From an uncultured Mycoplasmatota bacterium (GTDB lineage Bacteria; Bacillota_I; Bacilli_A; RF39; UBA660), in contig CANSRH010000015.1 in the NCBI GenBank assembly GCA_947649365.1, forward strand, positions 1 to 44,903: a stretch of DNA of 44,903 nt. Direction: 5' to 3'. The position numbers and the translations under genes were made by a program. Numbering within the stretch: position 1 is the first letter of the stretch; each line of letters starts with the position of its first letter. Positions 24,962 to 35,323 of the stretch are shown piece after piece. The notes under the pieces were generated by a model that was given only the letters and a program-made list of their open reading frames with translations, was not told where the DNA came from and made no database searches.

Positions 24962-25711
24962 TTATTCTCCTGTTAAAATTTCATATCCATCGTCTGTTAC
25001 TAAAACAGTATTCTCATAATGAGCCGATGGACTACCATCTTCTGTAACGATAACCCAATCATCTTGATCTGTCATACAGACATTCTTACTCCCTAAAGTA
25101 AGCATTGGTTCAATTGCGATTGTCATACCAGATTTCAAAGTAAGACCTGTTCCAGAAACTCCATAATTTGGAACATCTGGTTCCTCATGAATACTAGTCC
25201 CAATCCCATGACCGACTAAATCTTCAACAACTCCTAAACCTTTACTATGTGCAAAATCAGAAATTGCTTGACTTATGTCCCCTATTTTAGCACCACTTCG
25301 AACTTTACTCAAGCCCTCATAAAAGGCAAGACGTGTAGTTTCTACCAAATCATTGATTTCCTTAGAAACACTACCAACAATATACGTTCTTGCTGCATCA
25401 CTATGATATCCCTTATAGTCGACACACAAATCGATAGAAACGACATCTCCATCTTTTAGTCTTCGATTCGTTGGAATTCCGTGTACTACTTCATCATTAA
25501 TCGATACACAAATACTTTTAGGATAGCCCTCATAGCCAAGTTCAGAAGGAACACAATCGTTCTTAACAATAAAATCATGAGCGATTTTATCAAGTTCTTC
25601 TGTTCTTACTCCTACACGTATATGTTTTTTTATTTCTTCATGAGTTAAATAATTAATATGTCCTGCATGTCGCATAAGTTCAATTTCGCGTTCACTTTTA
25701 ATACTAATCAT
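24962..25711 (-). CDS. map: Methionine aminopeptidase type I
   Basis: A 249-residue metalloprotease that removes the initiator methionine. All five metal ligands are present: D94, D105, H168, E201 and E233, with the substrate-binding H77 in VVHGIP. It lacks the N-terminal SH3-binding or zinc extensions of other subtypes. It overlaps the end of adk by eight bases, so translation is probably coupled. Confidence 0.96.
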   Translation of the reverse strand: MISIKSEREIELMRHAGHINYLTHEEIKKHIRVGVRTEELDKIAHDFIVKNDCVPSELGYEGYPKSICVSINDEVVHGIPTNRRLKDGDVVSIDLCVDYKGYHSDAARTYIVGSVSKEINDLVETTRLAFYEGLSKVRSGAKIGDISQAISDFAHSKGLGVVEDLVGHGIGTSIHEEPDVPNYGVSGTGLTLKSGMTIAIEPMLTLGSKNVCMTDQDDWVIVTEDGSPSAHYENTVLVTDDGYEILTGE

Positions 25712-26366
25712 TGGTATCCTCTTCTAATATAGAATGCATAGCATTTATTAAATCTTCTGGACGCATAGAACCATCCAAAATTTTTAGTTTTCCCTTAGTT
25801 TCATAAAAGTGGATAAGTGGTTGTGTTACCTCTTCATACGTCTTAAATCGTTCTTGAAAAGTTTCTAACGAATCATCACTTCTTTGTATCAACTTTGTAT
25901 GACACTTATCACAAAGTGCTTCTTCATGAGGAGCAAATAAAGGAAAATAAATATTATAACTGGACTTACAAGTCTCACAAACTCTTCGTCCCACAACTCT
26001 TTTTTCAAGAAGTTCTTTTGCTACATCAATGTGAATAACTACATAATTCTCTAAACTCAATTCAGAAAATAGCGTTTCTAAATAATGAGCTTGTTCCAAA
26101 TTTCTAGGCATTCCATCTAAAACAAAAGGTTTATCCTTAATTTTCAAAAGTTCTTCACGAAACAAAGGTAAAACAATGTCATCACCAATAAAAGTACCTG
26201 ACCTTAAAAGTTCCCTTATCCTTATTCCCTGTTCCGTATCTTCCCTGGAAACTCTCCTCAAAATATCACCAGTAGATAAATGGGCATATCCCTTATTTTC
26301 TACTAGATAATCACTTAAAGTTCCCTTGCCTGCGGCAGGAGGAGCGATAAAGATAACATTTCGCAT
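25704..26366 (-). CDS. adk: Adenylate kinase, zinc-lid type
   Basis: A 220-residue enzyme that interconverts ATP plus AMP and two ADP. The lid carries four cysteines (C130, C133, C152, C155), the Gram-positive zinc-binding form. DGMPRN replaces the usual DGFPR. The P-loop reads APPAAGKGT rather than GPPGAGKGT: the first glycine is alanine, while the lysine and following residues are intact. Start and stop overlap neighbours (TAATG with secY; eight bases with map). Confidence 0.95.
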   Translation of the reverse strand: MRNVIFIAPPAAGKGTLSDYLVENKGYAHLSTGDILRRVSREDTEQGIRIRELLRSGTFIGDDIVLPLFREELLKIKDKPFVLDGMPRNLEQAHYLETLFSELSLENYVVIHIDVAKELLEKRVVGRRVCETCKSSYNIYFPLFAPHEEALCDKCHTKLIQRSDDSLETFQERFKTYEEVTQPLIHFYETKGKLKILDGSMRPEDLINAMHSILEEDTND

Positions 26367-27628
26367 TATCTTGCTCGTCTCCTTTTTTTATAACTTCTGG
26401 TAACAAGACCACTCTCAATTTGTTTATAAGTTTCAATAGCGACACCTACAACAATTAAAATACCTGTTCCTCCAATGGTAACACTACTAGGTAAACTAGA
26501 AATATTTGCCATTAAAATAGGAAGTCCAGACAAAATAACCAAGAAAATAGAGCCCACAATTGTTAACTTACCTAACGAATTACCAATATATTTGGATGTA
26601 TCCACACCAGGACGAACCCCTGGAATATATCCTCCACGCTTATTCAAATCTTTACTCATCTCTTCAGGATTCATCATCATAAACGTATAAACATATCCAA
26701 AGAATAAAATAAGTAAAATATAAAGAACAAATCCAGTAGGAGTGGTATACACAATATATTTATTAATAAAATCGATAGCACCTTGATGTTTCAAAAGACC
26801 TGCAACAGTAGAAGGAATAGTCAAAACAATGGAAGCAAAGATAACGGGAATAACTCCTGCGCTATTAATCTTTATTGGTAAAAAAGAACTTTGCGCCCCA
26901 TACGCACTAGTCGTATGATTGGCATATTGAATGGGTATTCTTCTCTCTGCAAGTGTGACCCATATAATTCCCACTAACACTAAGAAATAAACAAACAAGA
27001 ACAATAGGAACAAACCTATACCAAGAGCCATCGAATAAGTTCCTGCGGTAACAAACGCATCATATGCACCGACAAAGATAGCTGGCATACTTTGTGTAAT
27101 ACCTGCCATAATTAAGAGCGATGAACCATTTCCGATTCCTTTCAAAGTAATCTGGTCTCCTAACCATAAAAGGAAAGAAGTACCAGCAGTCATAACCAAA
27201 GATGTTTTTAGCATAACCATAACATCATTGGTATTCAAATAGAATATGGAAATAACATACGCTTGTACGAACGCAAATAAAACTGCTAAATAACGATTAA
27301 TTTTATTAATCTTTTGTCTTCCTACATAACCTTGTTCTTTCAATTCCTTAAAATAAGGAATAATATCCATTTGTAACAACTGCGTAATAATCGAAGCAGT
27401 AATATATGGACTAACACCCAAAGCAAATATAGAAAAACTACGAAGTCCTCCACCACTCATTAAGTTAAATATTTCTAAAAAACCTAACTCTTCATAAAGA
27501 ACACTTGCCCAAGGAATCGTAATTCCTGTTCCTAAACAGAAAATTCCTAAAGCAAAAAGGGTGAAATAAATTCTTTTTCGTAAGTCTTTGTTTTCGCGAG
27601 CAAAAAGTTTTGCTACTAGACTTTTCAT
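26366..27628 (-). CDS. secY: Protein translocase subunit SecY
   Basis: The central channel protein of the Sec translocon, 420 residues with ten membrane helices. ALGVSPYITASIITQLLQ (helix 2 region), LAERRIPIQYA, and the basic cytoplasmic loop YIPGVRPG are diagnostic. It lies in its usual place after rplO, overlapping both neighbours by TAATG-type junctions. Confidence 0.97.
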   Translation of the reverse strand: MKSLVAKLFARENKDLRKRIYFTLFALGIFCLGTGITIPWASVLYEELGFLEIFNLMSGGGLRSFSIFALGVSPYITASIITQLLQMDIIPYFKELKEQGYVGRQKINKINRYLAVLFAFVQAYVISIFYLNTNDVMVMLKTSLVMTAGTSFLLWLGDQITLKGIGNGSSLLIMAGITQSMPAIFVGAYDAFVTAGTYSMALGIGLFLLFLFVYFLVLVGIIWVTLAERRIPIQYANHTTSAYGAQSSFLPIKINSAGVIPVIFASIVLTIPSTVAGLLKHQGAIDFINKYIVYTTPTGFVLYILLILFFGYVYTFMMMNPEEMSKDLNKRGGYIPGVRPGVDTSKYIGNSLGKLTIVGSIFLVILSGLPILMANISSLPSSVTIGGTGILIVVGVAIETYKQIESGLVTRSYKKRRRAR

Positions 27629-28071
27629 TAAATCACCTCAGTTTTGCCACCAGCAGTTTCAATAGCTTGAATAGCACTTTGTGAAAAACGATGTGCTTTA
27701 ACAGTCAACTTTTTCTCTAGAGTACCATTTGCTAAAACTTTGATACCAGAAAGTTGTTTTTTTATGATTCCTCTTTCTTTTAATATTTCAGGTGTTACCA
27801 CATCACCATCATTAAAATAAGTATTTAAATCACTTAAATTAATAGTTGCATATTTGGTTTCAAATTGTTTATTATTGAACCCACGCTTTGGTAATCTTCT
27901 ATACAAAGGAGATTGACCACCTTGGAACCAAGCAGAAATACTTGCTCCACTTCTAGACTTTTGTCCTTTTTGTCCATGTCCACTTGTTTTACCAAGTCCA
28001 GAACCAGGTCCACGACCAACAATTTTTTTAGACTTCATTTCTTTTGATTTTGGTAAATTTTCTAACTTCAT
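27628..28071 (-). CDS. rplO: Ribosomal protein L15
   Basis: A 147-residue large-subunit protein. The N-terminal glycine/arginine-rich stretch ([22 protein letters not shown]) and the C-terminal [19 protein letters not shown] block identify it. It follows rpsE with a single base between them; rpmD, which normally sits here, is absent. Confidence 0.97.
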   Translation of the reverse strand: MKLENLPKSKEMKSKKIVGRGPGSGLGKTSGHGQKGQKSRSGASISAWFQGGQSPLYRRLPKRGFNNKQFETKYATINLSDLNTYFNDGDVVTPEILKERGIIKKQLSGIKVLANGTLEKKLTVKAHRFSQSAIQAIETAGGKTEVI

Positions 28072-28072
28072 A

Positions 28073-28624
28073 TTATAACTCCTCTACTTTCTTACCACGA
28101 AGAGCAGCTATCTTAGCAGGAGTTCTTTCACTCTTTAAAGCTTCTAAAGTAGCTTTAGCTACATTAATTTTTGTATTAGAACCTAAGGATTTAGAAATAA
28201 CATCTTTAACTCCAGCAAGTTCTAGTACACTACGAGCAGCACCACCAGCAATAACTCCAGTACCTTTTTGAGCAGGTTTAATCAAAACATTTGCTCTTCC
28301 TACTTTTCCGATGGCTTCATGAGGAATTGTTCTACCATCTATAAGTGCAACCTTAGTAACATTCTTATTTGCCATCATACTAGCTTTAGCAATAGCAGCA
28401 GGAACTTCATTTGCTTTTCCAGTTCCAATACCTACTAAACCTTTACGGTTTCCAACAACAACAGTTGCTGAGAAACGGAAATGACGTCCACCCTTAGTAA
28501 CTTTAGTAACACGTCCGATAGAGATTACTTTTTCTTCCAAAAGTTTCTTTCTATCTTTATTTTCCATTCTTGGCTTTCTGTCTTGTACTTTTTTTGTTTC
28601 TTTATTATTATTTTCTGTTTGCAT
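28073..28624 (-). CDS. rpsE: Ribosomal protein S5
   Basis: A 183-residue small-subunit protein that takes part in decoding fidelity. [21 protein letters not shown] and [17 protein letters not shown] mark the S5 double-stranded RNA-binding and C-terminal domains. The ATG at 28624 has a perfect AAGGAGG, so the upstream ATG at 28657 is rejected. About 20 charged residues precede the usual start, a modest extension. Confidence 0.96.
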   Translation of the reverse strand: MQTENNNKETKKVQDRKPRMENKDRKKLLEEKVISIGRVTKVTKGGRHFRFSATVVVGNRKGLVGIGTGKANEVPAAIAKASMMANKNVTKVALIDGRTIPHEAIGKVGRANVLIKPAQKGTGVIAGGAARSVLELAGVKDVISKSLGSNTKINVAKATLEALKSERTPAKIAALRGKKVEEL

Positions 28625-28634
28625 GACGACCTCC

Positions 28635-28991
28635 TTAGAATTCCAATCCATTTTCACGAGCAGCTTCTGCTAAAGCTTGCACGCGTCCATGATAAAGGTT
28701 TCCTCCTCTATCAAAAACAACTTTACTAATTTTTGCACTTTTACACTTTTCTGCAATATCTTTTCCTACTAAAGTAGCAGCTTCTACGTTTCCACCATTT
28801 TTAAGATGCAAAGCAATAGAAGAAGAAGAGGCAAGTGTAGTACCAGTAGTATCATCAATCACTTGAACAAAAATTCCATTATTGGAACGAAAAACGTTTA
28901 ATCTAGGACATTCACGTGTTCCACTTAAAGACTTACGAATACGAGCATGTCTTCTTTTACGCATATCGTTTTTTGATTCTTTTTTTATCAT
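28635..28991 (-). CDS. rplR: Ribosomal protein L18
   Basis: A 118-residue 5S rRNA-binding protein. [27 protein letters not shown] at the start and [22 protein letters not shown] at the end are diagnostic. Normal length, between rplF and rpsE. Confidence 0.97.
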   Translation of the reverse strand: MIKKESKNDMRKRRHARIRKSLSGTRECPRLNVFRSNNGIFVQVIDDTTGTTLASSSSIALHLKNGGNVEAATLVGKDIAEKCKSAKISKVVFDRGGNLYHGRVQALAEAARENGLEF

Positions 28992-29005
28992 ATCTTATCT
29001 CCTCC

Positions 29006-29542
29006 CTAAGCTGCCTTTTTACCTTCTTTACGACGAACATATTCATTTTTATAACGAATTCCTTTACCTTTATAAGGTTCAGGTGTACGTATTTTACGAA
29101 TATTCGCTGCAAATTCAGTAACTTTTTGTTTATCAATTCCACTAATTGTAATCTCTGTATTATTAACTAATTCAGCTTTTAATCCTTCTGGAACGATTAC
29201 TTCTACTGGATGAGAATATCCAGCATTCACAACAATTTTATTTCCTTGTACATTAAATCTGTACCCTACACCAACAGCTTCTAATCCTTTAGAAAAACCT
29301 TCATGAACACCAATAATCATATTATTGATTAAAGAGTTTGTCGTACCTTGCATTACATTTGCACGAGGGCTATCGTTAACAACATTCGTAGTAAGAACAT
29401 TTTCATTCACTTCTACGCGAACAAGATCAGAAGTTGTGAGTTGTAATTCTCCTTTAGGTCCTTTAACAGTAACCAAAGTTTTATCAATGGTAACACTTAC
29501 ACCCTCAGGTATTACTAAATGTCTATTTCCAATTCTACTCAT
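29006..29542 (-). CDS. rplF: Ribosomal protein L6
   Basis: A 178-residue large-subunit protein near the factor-binding site. MSRIGNR at the start, TNSLINNMIIGVHEGFSKGLE in the middle, and the C-terminal TPEPYKGKGIRYKNEYVRRKEGKK are diagnostic. Normal length and position. Confidence 0.97.
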   Translation of the reverse strand: MSRIGNRHLVIPEGVSVTIDKTLVTVKGPKGELQLTTSDLVRVEVNENVLTTNVVNDSPRANVMQGTTNSLINNMIIGVHEGFSKGLEAVGVGYRFNVQGNKIVVNAGYSHPVEVIVPEGLKAELVNNTEITISGIDKQKVTEFAANIRKIRTPEPYKGKGIRYKNEYVRRKEGKKAA

Positions 29543-29553
29543 AGGTTATTTCC

Positions 29554-29949
29554 TTACCAAATATAGGCAAGTACTTCGCCTCCTAATCTTTGTGCTCTTG
29601 CTTCTTTATCAGTCATAAGCCCTTTACTTGTTGAAATAATTGCGATACCAAGTCCATTCAACACACGAGGAATTTCAGAGGACTTAGCGTAAACACGAAG
29701 ACCAGATTTACTAATTCGTTTTAAACCAGTAATAACTCTTTCTTTTTTGTCTCCATATTTCAAATTCAATGTAAGTTTATCTCCAGTAACATTCTTCTCT
29801 AAAGAATAATCTGAAATATAACCTTCATTTTTTAGAATCTCAGCGATTCCAACAGTCATTTTTGTTCCAATAACTTCGACTGTATCGTATTTCATTTGAT
29901 TTGCATTACGAATTCTCGTAAGCATATCAGCTATTTTATCTCCTACCAT
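29554..29949 (-). CDS. rpsH: Ribosomal protein S8
   Basis: A 131-residue central-domain 16S rRNA-binding protein. [21 protein letters not shown] near the start and [31 protein letters not shown] at the end are diagnostic. Eighteen bases after rpsN. Confidence 0.97.
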   Translation of the reverse strand: MVGDKIADMLTRIRNANQMKYDTVEVIGTKMTVGIAEILKNEGYISDYSLEKNVTGDKLTLNLKYGDKKERVITGLKRISKSGLRVYAKSSEIPRVLNGLGIAIISTSKGLMTDKEARAQRLGGEVLAYIW

Positions 29950-29966
29950 TTAAAATTCCTCCTTCC

Positions 29967-30152
29967 TTACCAACTTGATTTCTTAACGCCAGGGATTTGC
30001 CCTTTGTTAGCTAATTCTCTAAAACAGATACGACATAATTTGTATTTACGAAGGACACCATGTGGACGTCCACATCTTTCACAACGTGTATATGCACGAA
30101 CTTTAAACTTTGGTGTTCTTTGTTGTTTTACTTTTAAACTTGTTTTTGCCAT
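29967..30152 (-). CDS. rpsN: Ribosomal protein S14, zinc type
   Basis: The short 61-residue zinc form of S14 with CxxC...CxxC cysteines C24, C27, C40 and C43. The family ending IPGVKKSSW is intact. It lies between rplE and rpsH, the usual place for the type Z gene. Confidence 0.96.
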   Translation of the reverse strand: MAKTSLKVKQQRTPKFKVRAYTRCERCGRPHGVLRKYKLCRICFRELANKGQIPGVKKSSW

Positions 30153-30163
30153 ACATTCACTCC

Positions 30164-30703
30164 TTAATTCTTAAAAGGCATTCCGAAGGCTTTTAGTAAG
30201 CTTTCTGCTTCCTTATTTGACTTTGCTGTTGTAACGAATACAATATCCATTCCACGAATCTTTAAAACATTATCGTATTCAATTTCAGGAAATATCAATT
30301 GTTCTTTAATTCCTAACGTATAATTTCCATGTCCATCAAAAGAATGATTGGAAACTCCTCTAAAATCACGAACACGTGGAAGAGCAACTTTGATTAGCTT
30401 TTCCATAAAATTATACATATTTTCATTACGTAAAGTTACCTTTACACCAATCGTTTGACCTTCTCTTAGTTTAAATCCAGCGATGGATTTACGAGCTTTT
30501 GTAACCACTGGTTTTTGTCCAGTAATAATCTCTAAATCTTTTAAAGCTGCGTCGATGAATTTATCATCATGACTTCCTTCACCAACACCCATGTTGATAA
30601 CTATTTTTTCTAATCTTGGAACTTGCATAATTGTTTTGTAACTATGTTCCTTTTTTAAAGAAGGAATAATTTCTTTAGTATATAATTCTTTTAAAGTACT
30701 CAT
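30164..30703 (-). CDS. rplE: Ribosomal protein L5
   Basis: A 179-residue 5S rRNA-binding protein with the usual blocks: [40 protein letters not shown], and [28 protein letters not shown]. Three in-frame starts lie close together; the ATG at 30703 is taken because AGGTG lies six bases before it and gives the family length. Confidence 0.96.
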   Translation of the reverse strand: MSTLKELYTKEIIPSLKKEHSYKTIMQVPRLEKIVINMGVGEGSHDDKFIDAALKDLEIITGQKPVVTKARKSIAGFKLREGQTIGVKVTLRNENMYNFMEKLIKVALPRVRDFRGVSNHSFDGHGNYTLGIKEQLIFPEIEYDNVLKIRGMDIVFVTTAKSNKEAESLLKAFGMPFKN

Positions 30704-30712
30704 ATGCATCAC

Positions 30713-30997
30713 CTATTCCTCTTTCTTAGCTTCTTTTGTTTTTTTCTCTTTAGAAGCTTTCTCTTTCTTCGTTGTTTTTTCAGTAGTAATTGTTACATTA
30801 GACACATGAATCGGATGAGCGATTTCAATAATGCCACCTTTATCATTTGTGTTCGTAGGTTTTTGGTGTTTATGAACAATATTGATTCCTTCAACAACAA
30901 CACGATCTTGCTTTTTCAAAGTTTTAATAACGGTTCCCGTTTTTCCTTTGTCTTTTCCAGCAATAACTTTAACATTGTCTCCAACTTTTATTTTCAT
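30713..30997 (-). CDS. rplX: Ribosomal protein L24
   Basis: A 94-residue assembly initiator with the KOW motif ([21 protein letters not shown]). About 20 C-terminal residues ([20 protein letters not shown]...) are a lysine/glutamate-rich tail not needed for the fold. Its stop overlaps the leader of rplE. Confidence 0.96.
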   Translation of the reverse strand: MKIKVGDNVKVIAGKDKGKTGTVIKTLKKQDRVVVEGINIVHKHQKPTNTNDKGGIIEIAHPIHVSNVTITTEKTTKKEKASKEKKTKEAKKEE

Positions 30998-31007
30998 AGC
31001 ACACCTC

Positions 31008-31376
31008 CTATAAAACCTCTGGTGCTAAAGAAACAATTTTTGCAAAATCTTTTTCTCTTAATTCTCTAGCAACAGGTCCAAGAACTCTTGTTCCCACTGG
31101 TGTCTTATCTTCTTTAATAATGACACATGCATTATCATCAAATTTAATATAAGAACCATCTTTTCTTTTAACACCTTGTACACTTCTAACAATAACTGCT
31201 TTAACTACTTTACCTTTTTTTAAATTGGAATTAGGAATTGCTTTTTTAACAGTTCCCACAACGATATCTCCAATATTTCCAAATTTTCTTGTAGAACCAC
31301 CTAGTACACGAATAACTAGAAGTTCTCTTGCACCCGTATTATCGGCAACTTTTAATCTTGTTTCTTGTTGAACCAT
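31008..31376 (-). CDS. rplN: Ribosomal protein L14
   Basis: A 122-residue protein near the factor-binding and subunit-interface site. [27 protein letters not shown] and [20 protein letters not shown] are diagnostic. Normal length and position. Confidence 0.97.
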   Translation of the reverse strand: MVQQETRLKVADNTGARELLVIRVLGGSTRKFGNIGDIVVGTVKKAIPNSNLKKGKVVKAVIVRSVQGVKRKDGSYIKFDDNACVIIKEDKTPVGTRVLGPVARELREKDFAKIVSLAPEVL

Positions 31377-31387
31377 AAAATTACCTC

Positions 31388-31642
31388 CTACAGAATTACA
31401 GCTTCAATTAGAACTTCTACAAGCTCATATCTTTTTGTTTTAGATAATGGTCTTGTACTTCTAATCTTTACTGTATCTCCTTCTTTTGCAGTATTTGCCT
31501 CATCATGGGCTGTATATTTTTTACTAGATTTTACTCTCTTTTTATAAAGAGGATGGCTTTTGTAAGTTTCTACTAGCACAGTGATTGTTTTATCGTTTTT
31601 ACTACTTACAACTTTACCAACCAATTCTTGTCTTTTTTCCAT
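31388..31642 (-). CDS. rpsQ: Ribosomal protein S17
   Basis: An 84-residue OB-fold protein. [23 protein letters not shown] and [19 protein letters not shown] are diagnostic. Its ATG overlaps the rpmC stop (TAATG), so translation is probably coupled. Confidence 0.97.
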   Translation of the reverse strand: MEKRQELVGKVVSSKNDKTITVLVETYKSHPLYKKRVKSSKKYTAHDEANTAKEGDTVKIRSTRPLSKTKRYELVEVLIEAVIL

Positions 31643-31854
31643 TATTTATCCCCTCCTGTGCTACTATCCATTTCTCTTTCTTTTAAAATAGTTAACATTC
31701 TAGCAACATCTTTTTTTAATTCTCTAATTTTAGAAGGTTTTTCAAGCGAACCAGTTGCATTTTTAATACGTAAGTTCAAAAGTTCTTTTTTTGTTTCTTT
31801 TACTTTTGTTTCAATTTCTTCGTTTTTTAATTTTCTAATTTCACTAACTTTCAC
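31642..31854 (-). CDS. rpmC: Ribosomal protein L29
   Basis: A 70-residue helical-hairpin protein at the exit tunnel. [25 protein letters not shown] and [19 protein letters not shown] are typical. It overlaps the end of rplP by 11 bases. Confidence 0.95.
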   Translation of the reverse strand: MKVSEIRKLKNEEIETKVKETKKELLNLRIKNATGSLEKPSKIRELKKDVARMLTILKEREMDSSTGGDK

Positions 31855-32269
31855 TTGGAACTTCCTCCTTTTTTACGAATTTAGTAGTAACTGGTAATTT
31901 ATGAGAAGCAAGACGCAATGCTTCACGAGCAATTTCTTCACTTACGCCACTGATTTCAAACATAATTTTTCCTTCTTTAACTACAGCAACCCATTCATCA
32001 ACGTTACCTTTACCTTTACCTTGACGAGTTTCCAAAGGTTTTTTCGTACGAGGCATATGTGGGAAGATATTGATATATACTTCTCCACCACGTTTCATAT
32101 AACGAGTCATTGCAATACGAGCTGCTTCAATTTGGCGAGCACTAATCCAATTTCCTTCTTTGGCCATTAAACCATATTCACCAAAATGAAGAGTAGTATT
32201 TCCTTTTGCGTGTCCATCATAGGTCCATCTATGTGTTTTTCTATACTTAGTTCTTTTTGGCATCAACAT
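31844..32269 (-). CDS. rplP: Ribosomal protein L16
   Basis: A 141-residue protein at the A-site of the large subunit. [14 protein letters not shown] at the start and the conserved MGKGKG-like arginine/glycine-rich region are seen. The ATG at 32269 is chosen for the family start MLMPKRTK and an AAAGGAG site ten bases upstream. It overlaps the rpsC end by 23 bases. Confidence 0.96.
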   Translation of the reverse strand: MLMPKRTKYRKTHRWTYDGHAKGNTTLHFGEYGLMAKEGNWISARQIEAARIAMTRYMKRGGEVYINIFPHMPRTKKPLETRQGKGKGNVDEWVAVVKEGKIMFEISGVSEEIAREALRLASHKLPVTTKFVKKEEVPSES

Positions 32270-32927
32270 TTTGAACACTCTCCTTTACAGTTTTCTTAGT
32301 AGGAAGAATTTCACCTTTGTAGATCCAAACTTTAACACCTATTTTTCCATAAGTTGTATCAGCTTCACTATGAGCATAATCAATATCAGCACGTAGTGTA
32401 TGAAGTGGAACAGTTCCTTCTGTATATCCTTCTGTACGCGCCATTTCAGCACCTGCAAGACGTCCTGATACAGAAGTTTTAATTCCCTTTGCTCCTGCTT
32501 TCATCGTATTACGAAGAGCGCGCTTTTGTGCACTTCGAAATGGAGCACGATTTTCTATTTGTTGTGCGATATTATCCGCTACCAACTTAGCAACCAAATC
32601 TGGATTTTTAACTTCTACAATTGAAATGTATACTTCTTCTCCAACATATTTAGATAATGATTTACGTAATTTTTCAATATCTTCTCCACCACGTCCAATG
32701 ATTACACCAGGCTTAGCAGTATTAATAGTTACTTCACATTTATCTTTTTTTCTTTCAATAACAACTGAGGCAACGGCAGCATCTTTTAAGTTTTTAGAAA
32801 TATATTTACGAATTTTAATATCTTTGTTCAATGTACTTCCGAAATCTTTTGATTTTGCATACCATTTTGATTCCCAAGTCTTATTGACTCCAAGTCGATA
32901 TCCTATTGGATTCACCTTTTGTCCCAT
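32247..32927 (-). CDS. rpsC: Ribosomal protein S3
   Basis: A 226-residue small-subunit head protein at the mRNA entry site. [13 protein letters not shown] at the start, the KH-domain loop [15 protein letters not shown], and the C-terminal [17 protein letters not shown] and [21 protein letters not shown] are diagnostic. Full length. Confidence 0.97.
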   Translation of the reverse strand: MGQKVNPIGYRLGVNKTWESKWYAKSKDFGSTLNKDIKIRKYISKNLKDAAVASVVIERKKDKCEVTINTAKPGVIIGRGGEDIEKLRKSLSKYVGEEVYISIVEVKNPDLVAKLVADNIAQQIENRAPFRSAQKRALRNTMKAGAKGIKTSVSGRLAGAEMARTEGYTEGTVPLHTLRADIDYAHSEADTTYGKIGVKVWIYKGEILPTKKTVKESVQNVDAKKN

Positions 32928-32932
32928 CTTGC

Positions 32933-33274
32933 TTACGCCTCCTTACCATCACTAACTTTAACAGTTATGTGACTTGTTCTTTTATCTCTTCTATCAACAT
33001 TTCCACGACTTGCAAATTTAATTCTTTTATAAACAGGTCCTGGATTAATATAACATTCACTAACAACCAAATCAGATTCATTCGCACCACCATTATGAAT
33101 AGCATTCGCAACAGCACTTTTAAGCACTTTGCTAATCAAACGACTTGCTTTTGTATTGGTAGTATCTAAAATAGCCTCTGCAGTTTGAACATCTTTTCCA
33201 CGAATAAGGTCAAGAGTCATTCTTGCTTTTCTTGGTGCAATAATTGCACTTTTATGTATTGCATAATATTCCAT
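32933..33274 (-). CDS. rplV: Ribosomal protein L22
   Basis: A 113-residue protein lining the exit tunnel. [21 protein letters not shown] and [31 protein letters not shown], which includes the tunnel beta-hairpin, are diagnostic. Confidence 0.97.
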   Translation of the reverse strand: MEYYAIHKSAIIAPRKARMTLDLIRGKDVQTAEAILDTTNTKASRLISKVLKSAVANAIHNGGANESDLVVSECYINPGPVYKRIKFASRGNVDRRDKRTSHITVKVSDGKEA

Positions 33275-33286
33275 TTACTTGCCCTC

Positions 33287-33550
33287 CTACTTTTGCCCTG
33301 CGTGTCCACCGAACTTACGAGTTGCGGCAAACTCTCCTAATTTGTGTCCTACCATTTCTTCTGTTACATATACAGGAATAAATTCTTTCCCATTATGTAC
33401 TGCAAAAGTATGTCCTACAAAATCAGGAAAAATAGTTGAACGACGAGAATAGGTTTTAATAACTTCTTTTTTATTGCTTTTATTTAGTTCTTGAACCTTT
33501 TTTAACAAACGTTCAAAAACATAAGGACCTTTTTTTAAACTTCTTGCCAT
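33287..33550 (-). CDS. rpsS: Ribosomal protein S19
   Basis: An 87-residue small-subunit head protein that contacts S13. [11 protein letters not shown] at the start and [21 protein letters not shown] at the end are diagnostic. The ATG at 33550 gives the family start and follows GTAGGTGG; the GTG three codons earlier is rejected. Confidence 0.96.
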   Translation of the reverse strand: MARSLKKGPYVFERLLKKVQELNKSNKKEVIKTYSRRSTIFPDFVGHTFAVHNGKEFIPVYVTEEMVGHKLGEFAATRKFGGHAGQK

Positions 33551-33559
33551 AATTCCCAC

Positions 33560-34390
33560 CTACTTTTTCTTTCTACTAACGATTAATTTGTTAGAAGCTT
33601 TCTTATTTTTTCTTGTCTTATATCCAAGTGCTGGTTTACCCCAAGGAGTCACTGGTGTTTTACGTCCAATTGGAGCACGTCCTTCTCCACCACCATGAGG
33701 GTGGTCATTAGGGTTCATAACAGAACCACGGTTGGTAGGCTTAATACCCATATGCCTCTTTCTTCCTGCTTTACCAACATTTACAAGTTCGTAATCTTCA
33801 TTTCCAACAACACCTATAGTAGCTACACAAGTTCCAAGTATTTTTCTTGTTTCACCAGATTGAAGTCTTACAAGTACGTATTTTCCTTCACGACCAAGTA
33901 TTTGAGCACTCGCTCCTGCACTACGGCAAATTTCTGCACCTTTTCCTGGTTTTAGTTCGATACAGTGAATAACAGTACCTACAGGAATTGCTTCAAGAGG
34001 AAGAGCATTTCCTACTTTGATATCTGCATTTTTTCCACTTTCAATAATCATACCTACAGTTAAATCCTTTGGAGCAATGATATATCTTTTTTCACCATCT
34101 TTGTAATGAATAAGAGCAATATTTGCACTACGATTCGGATCGTATTCAATGGTAGCAACACGTCCTGGAACATTTACTTTATTTCTTTTGAAATCAATCA
34201 CACGATATCTTTGTTTCGCTCCACCACCAATGTGACGAACTGTCATTTTTCCTTGATTATTTCTACCACCTGTTTTGGTTTTTTTAGTAGTTAAGGATTT
34301 AAGAGGTTTCGATGTTGTAATTTCTTCATTCGTAAGTGTTGACATTCCTCTACGACCATTTGTCGTTGGTTTGTATTTCTTAATTGCCAT
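33560..34390 (-). CDS. rplB: Ribosomal protein L2
   Basis: A 276-residue protein needed for subunit association and peptidyl transfer. [24 protein letters not shown] and the catalytic-region [31 protein letters not shown] are diagnostic, with the conserved histidine in place. Normal length. Confidence 0.97.
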   Translation of the reverse strand: MAIKKYKPTTNGRRGMSTLTNEEITTSKPLKSLTTKKTKTGGRNNQGKMTVRHIGGGAKQRYRVIDFKRNKVNVPGRVATIEYDPNRSANIALIHYKDGEKRYIIAPKDLTVGMIIESGKNADIKVGNALPLEAIPVGTVIHCIELKPGKGAEICRSAGASAQILGREGKYVLVRLQSGETRKILGTCVATIGVVGNEDYELVNVGKAGRKRHMGIKPTNRGSVMNPNDHPHGGGEGRAPIGRKTPVTPWGKPALGYKTRKNKKASNKLIVSRKKK

Positions 34391-34405
34391 AAATATCCTC
34401 CTCTA

Positions 34406-34678
34406 CTATAAATCAATCGTTTCGCCGCTCTTAAGCGTTACGATTGCTTTCTTATAAGTTTTTGTCTTTCCAGTATATTTTCCTACTCTTCTATCTTTTG
34501 GTTTAGTAACTAAAGTATTAAGTTTTGCTACGTGAACACCAAATTGATTTTCGATAGTTTTCTTAATTTGCGTTTTTGTTGCTCTTTTGTCTACTTTAAA
34601 AGTATAAATTCCTTTTTGGGCATTCATAGCACTTTTTTCAGTAACAACTGGAGCAAAAATAATGTCAGGATTAGTCAT
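34406..34678 (-). CDS. rplW: Ribosomal protein L23
   Basis: A 90-residue exit-tunnel protein that is the docking site for SRP and trigger factor. IIFAPVVTEKSAMNAQKGIYTFKVD is typical. Its start overlaps the rplD end by eight bases. Confidence 0.96.
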   Translation of the reverse strand: MTNPDIIFAPVVTEKSAMNAQKGIYTFKVDKRATKTQIKKTIENQFGVHVAKLNTLVTKPKDRRVGKYTGKTKTYKKAIVTLKSGETIDL

Positions 34679-35300
34679 TCTTTAGTCCCTCCTCTATTTG
34701 CTTAACTGCTTCTTCATCGCAAACCAAGTAATCAGCATTTACGATATCATAACAATTAATTTCATCAGCTAGAATTGCATAGGTATAGCCTAAATTTCTA
34801 GTTGCCATATAAAGGTTAGCATTGTCATCATGAGTAACAAATAACACTTTACCAACCAAATTCAATGTAGCAAGTACATCTTTAATTTCCTTTGTTTTTA
34901 ATGTTTCAAGTTCAATGTGGTCTAAAACTACTAAGTTCTTACTTGTATGTTTATAAGTAAGTGCAGTTTTAAGAGCAATTGCTCTTTCTTTCTTATTAAT
35001 CTTGAAAGTATAATCACGAGGAACAACTCCAAGTGCTACACCTCCACCACGCCAAATAGGTGAACGATTAGAACCAGCTCTTGCACGACCAGTTCCTTTT
35101 TGTCTCCATGGTTTTCTTCCTCCACCAGAAACTTCACTACGCGTTTTTGTTTTCGCAGTTCCTTGACGACTTGCATCAAGTTGCAAACGAATCATTTGTT
35201 TCAAACAATCATCATTAGTTTCAATATTCCAAACGGAATCACTTATTGTGATGTCTTTAAGTTTTTCACCTTTAATATTTTTAAGTTCAACTTTTGCCAT
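34671..35300 (-). CDS. rplD: Ribosomal protein L4
   Basis: A 209-residue protein with an exit-tunnel loop (TRSEVSGGGRKPWRQKGTGRARAGSNRSPIWRGGGV). In some bacteria L4 also represses the S10 operon through the leader; that the leader here responds to L4 is not shown. Full length. Confidence 0.96.
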   Translation of the reverse strand: MAKVELKNIKGEKLKDITISDSVWNIETNDDCLKQMIRLQLDASRQGTAKTKTRSEVSGGGRKPWRQKGTGRARAGSNRSPIWRGGGVALGVVPRDYTFKINKKERAIALKTALTYKHTSKNLVVLDHIELETLKTKEIKDVLATLNLVGKVLFVTHDDNANLYMATRNLGYTYAILADEINCYDIVNADYLVCDEEAVKQIEEGLKND

Positions 35301-35323
35301 TATTTATCCCTCCAACAAGTGTC

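Noticed and set aside
28071-28073. A frameshifted remnant of rpmD between rpsE and rplO
   Set aside because: Only one base separates the two genes, so the gene is absent rather than broken.
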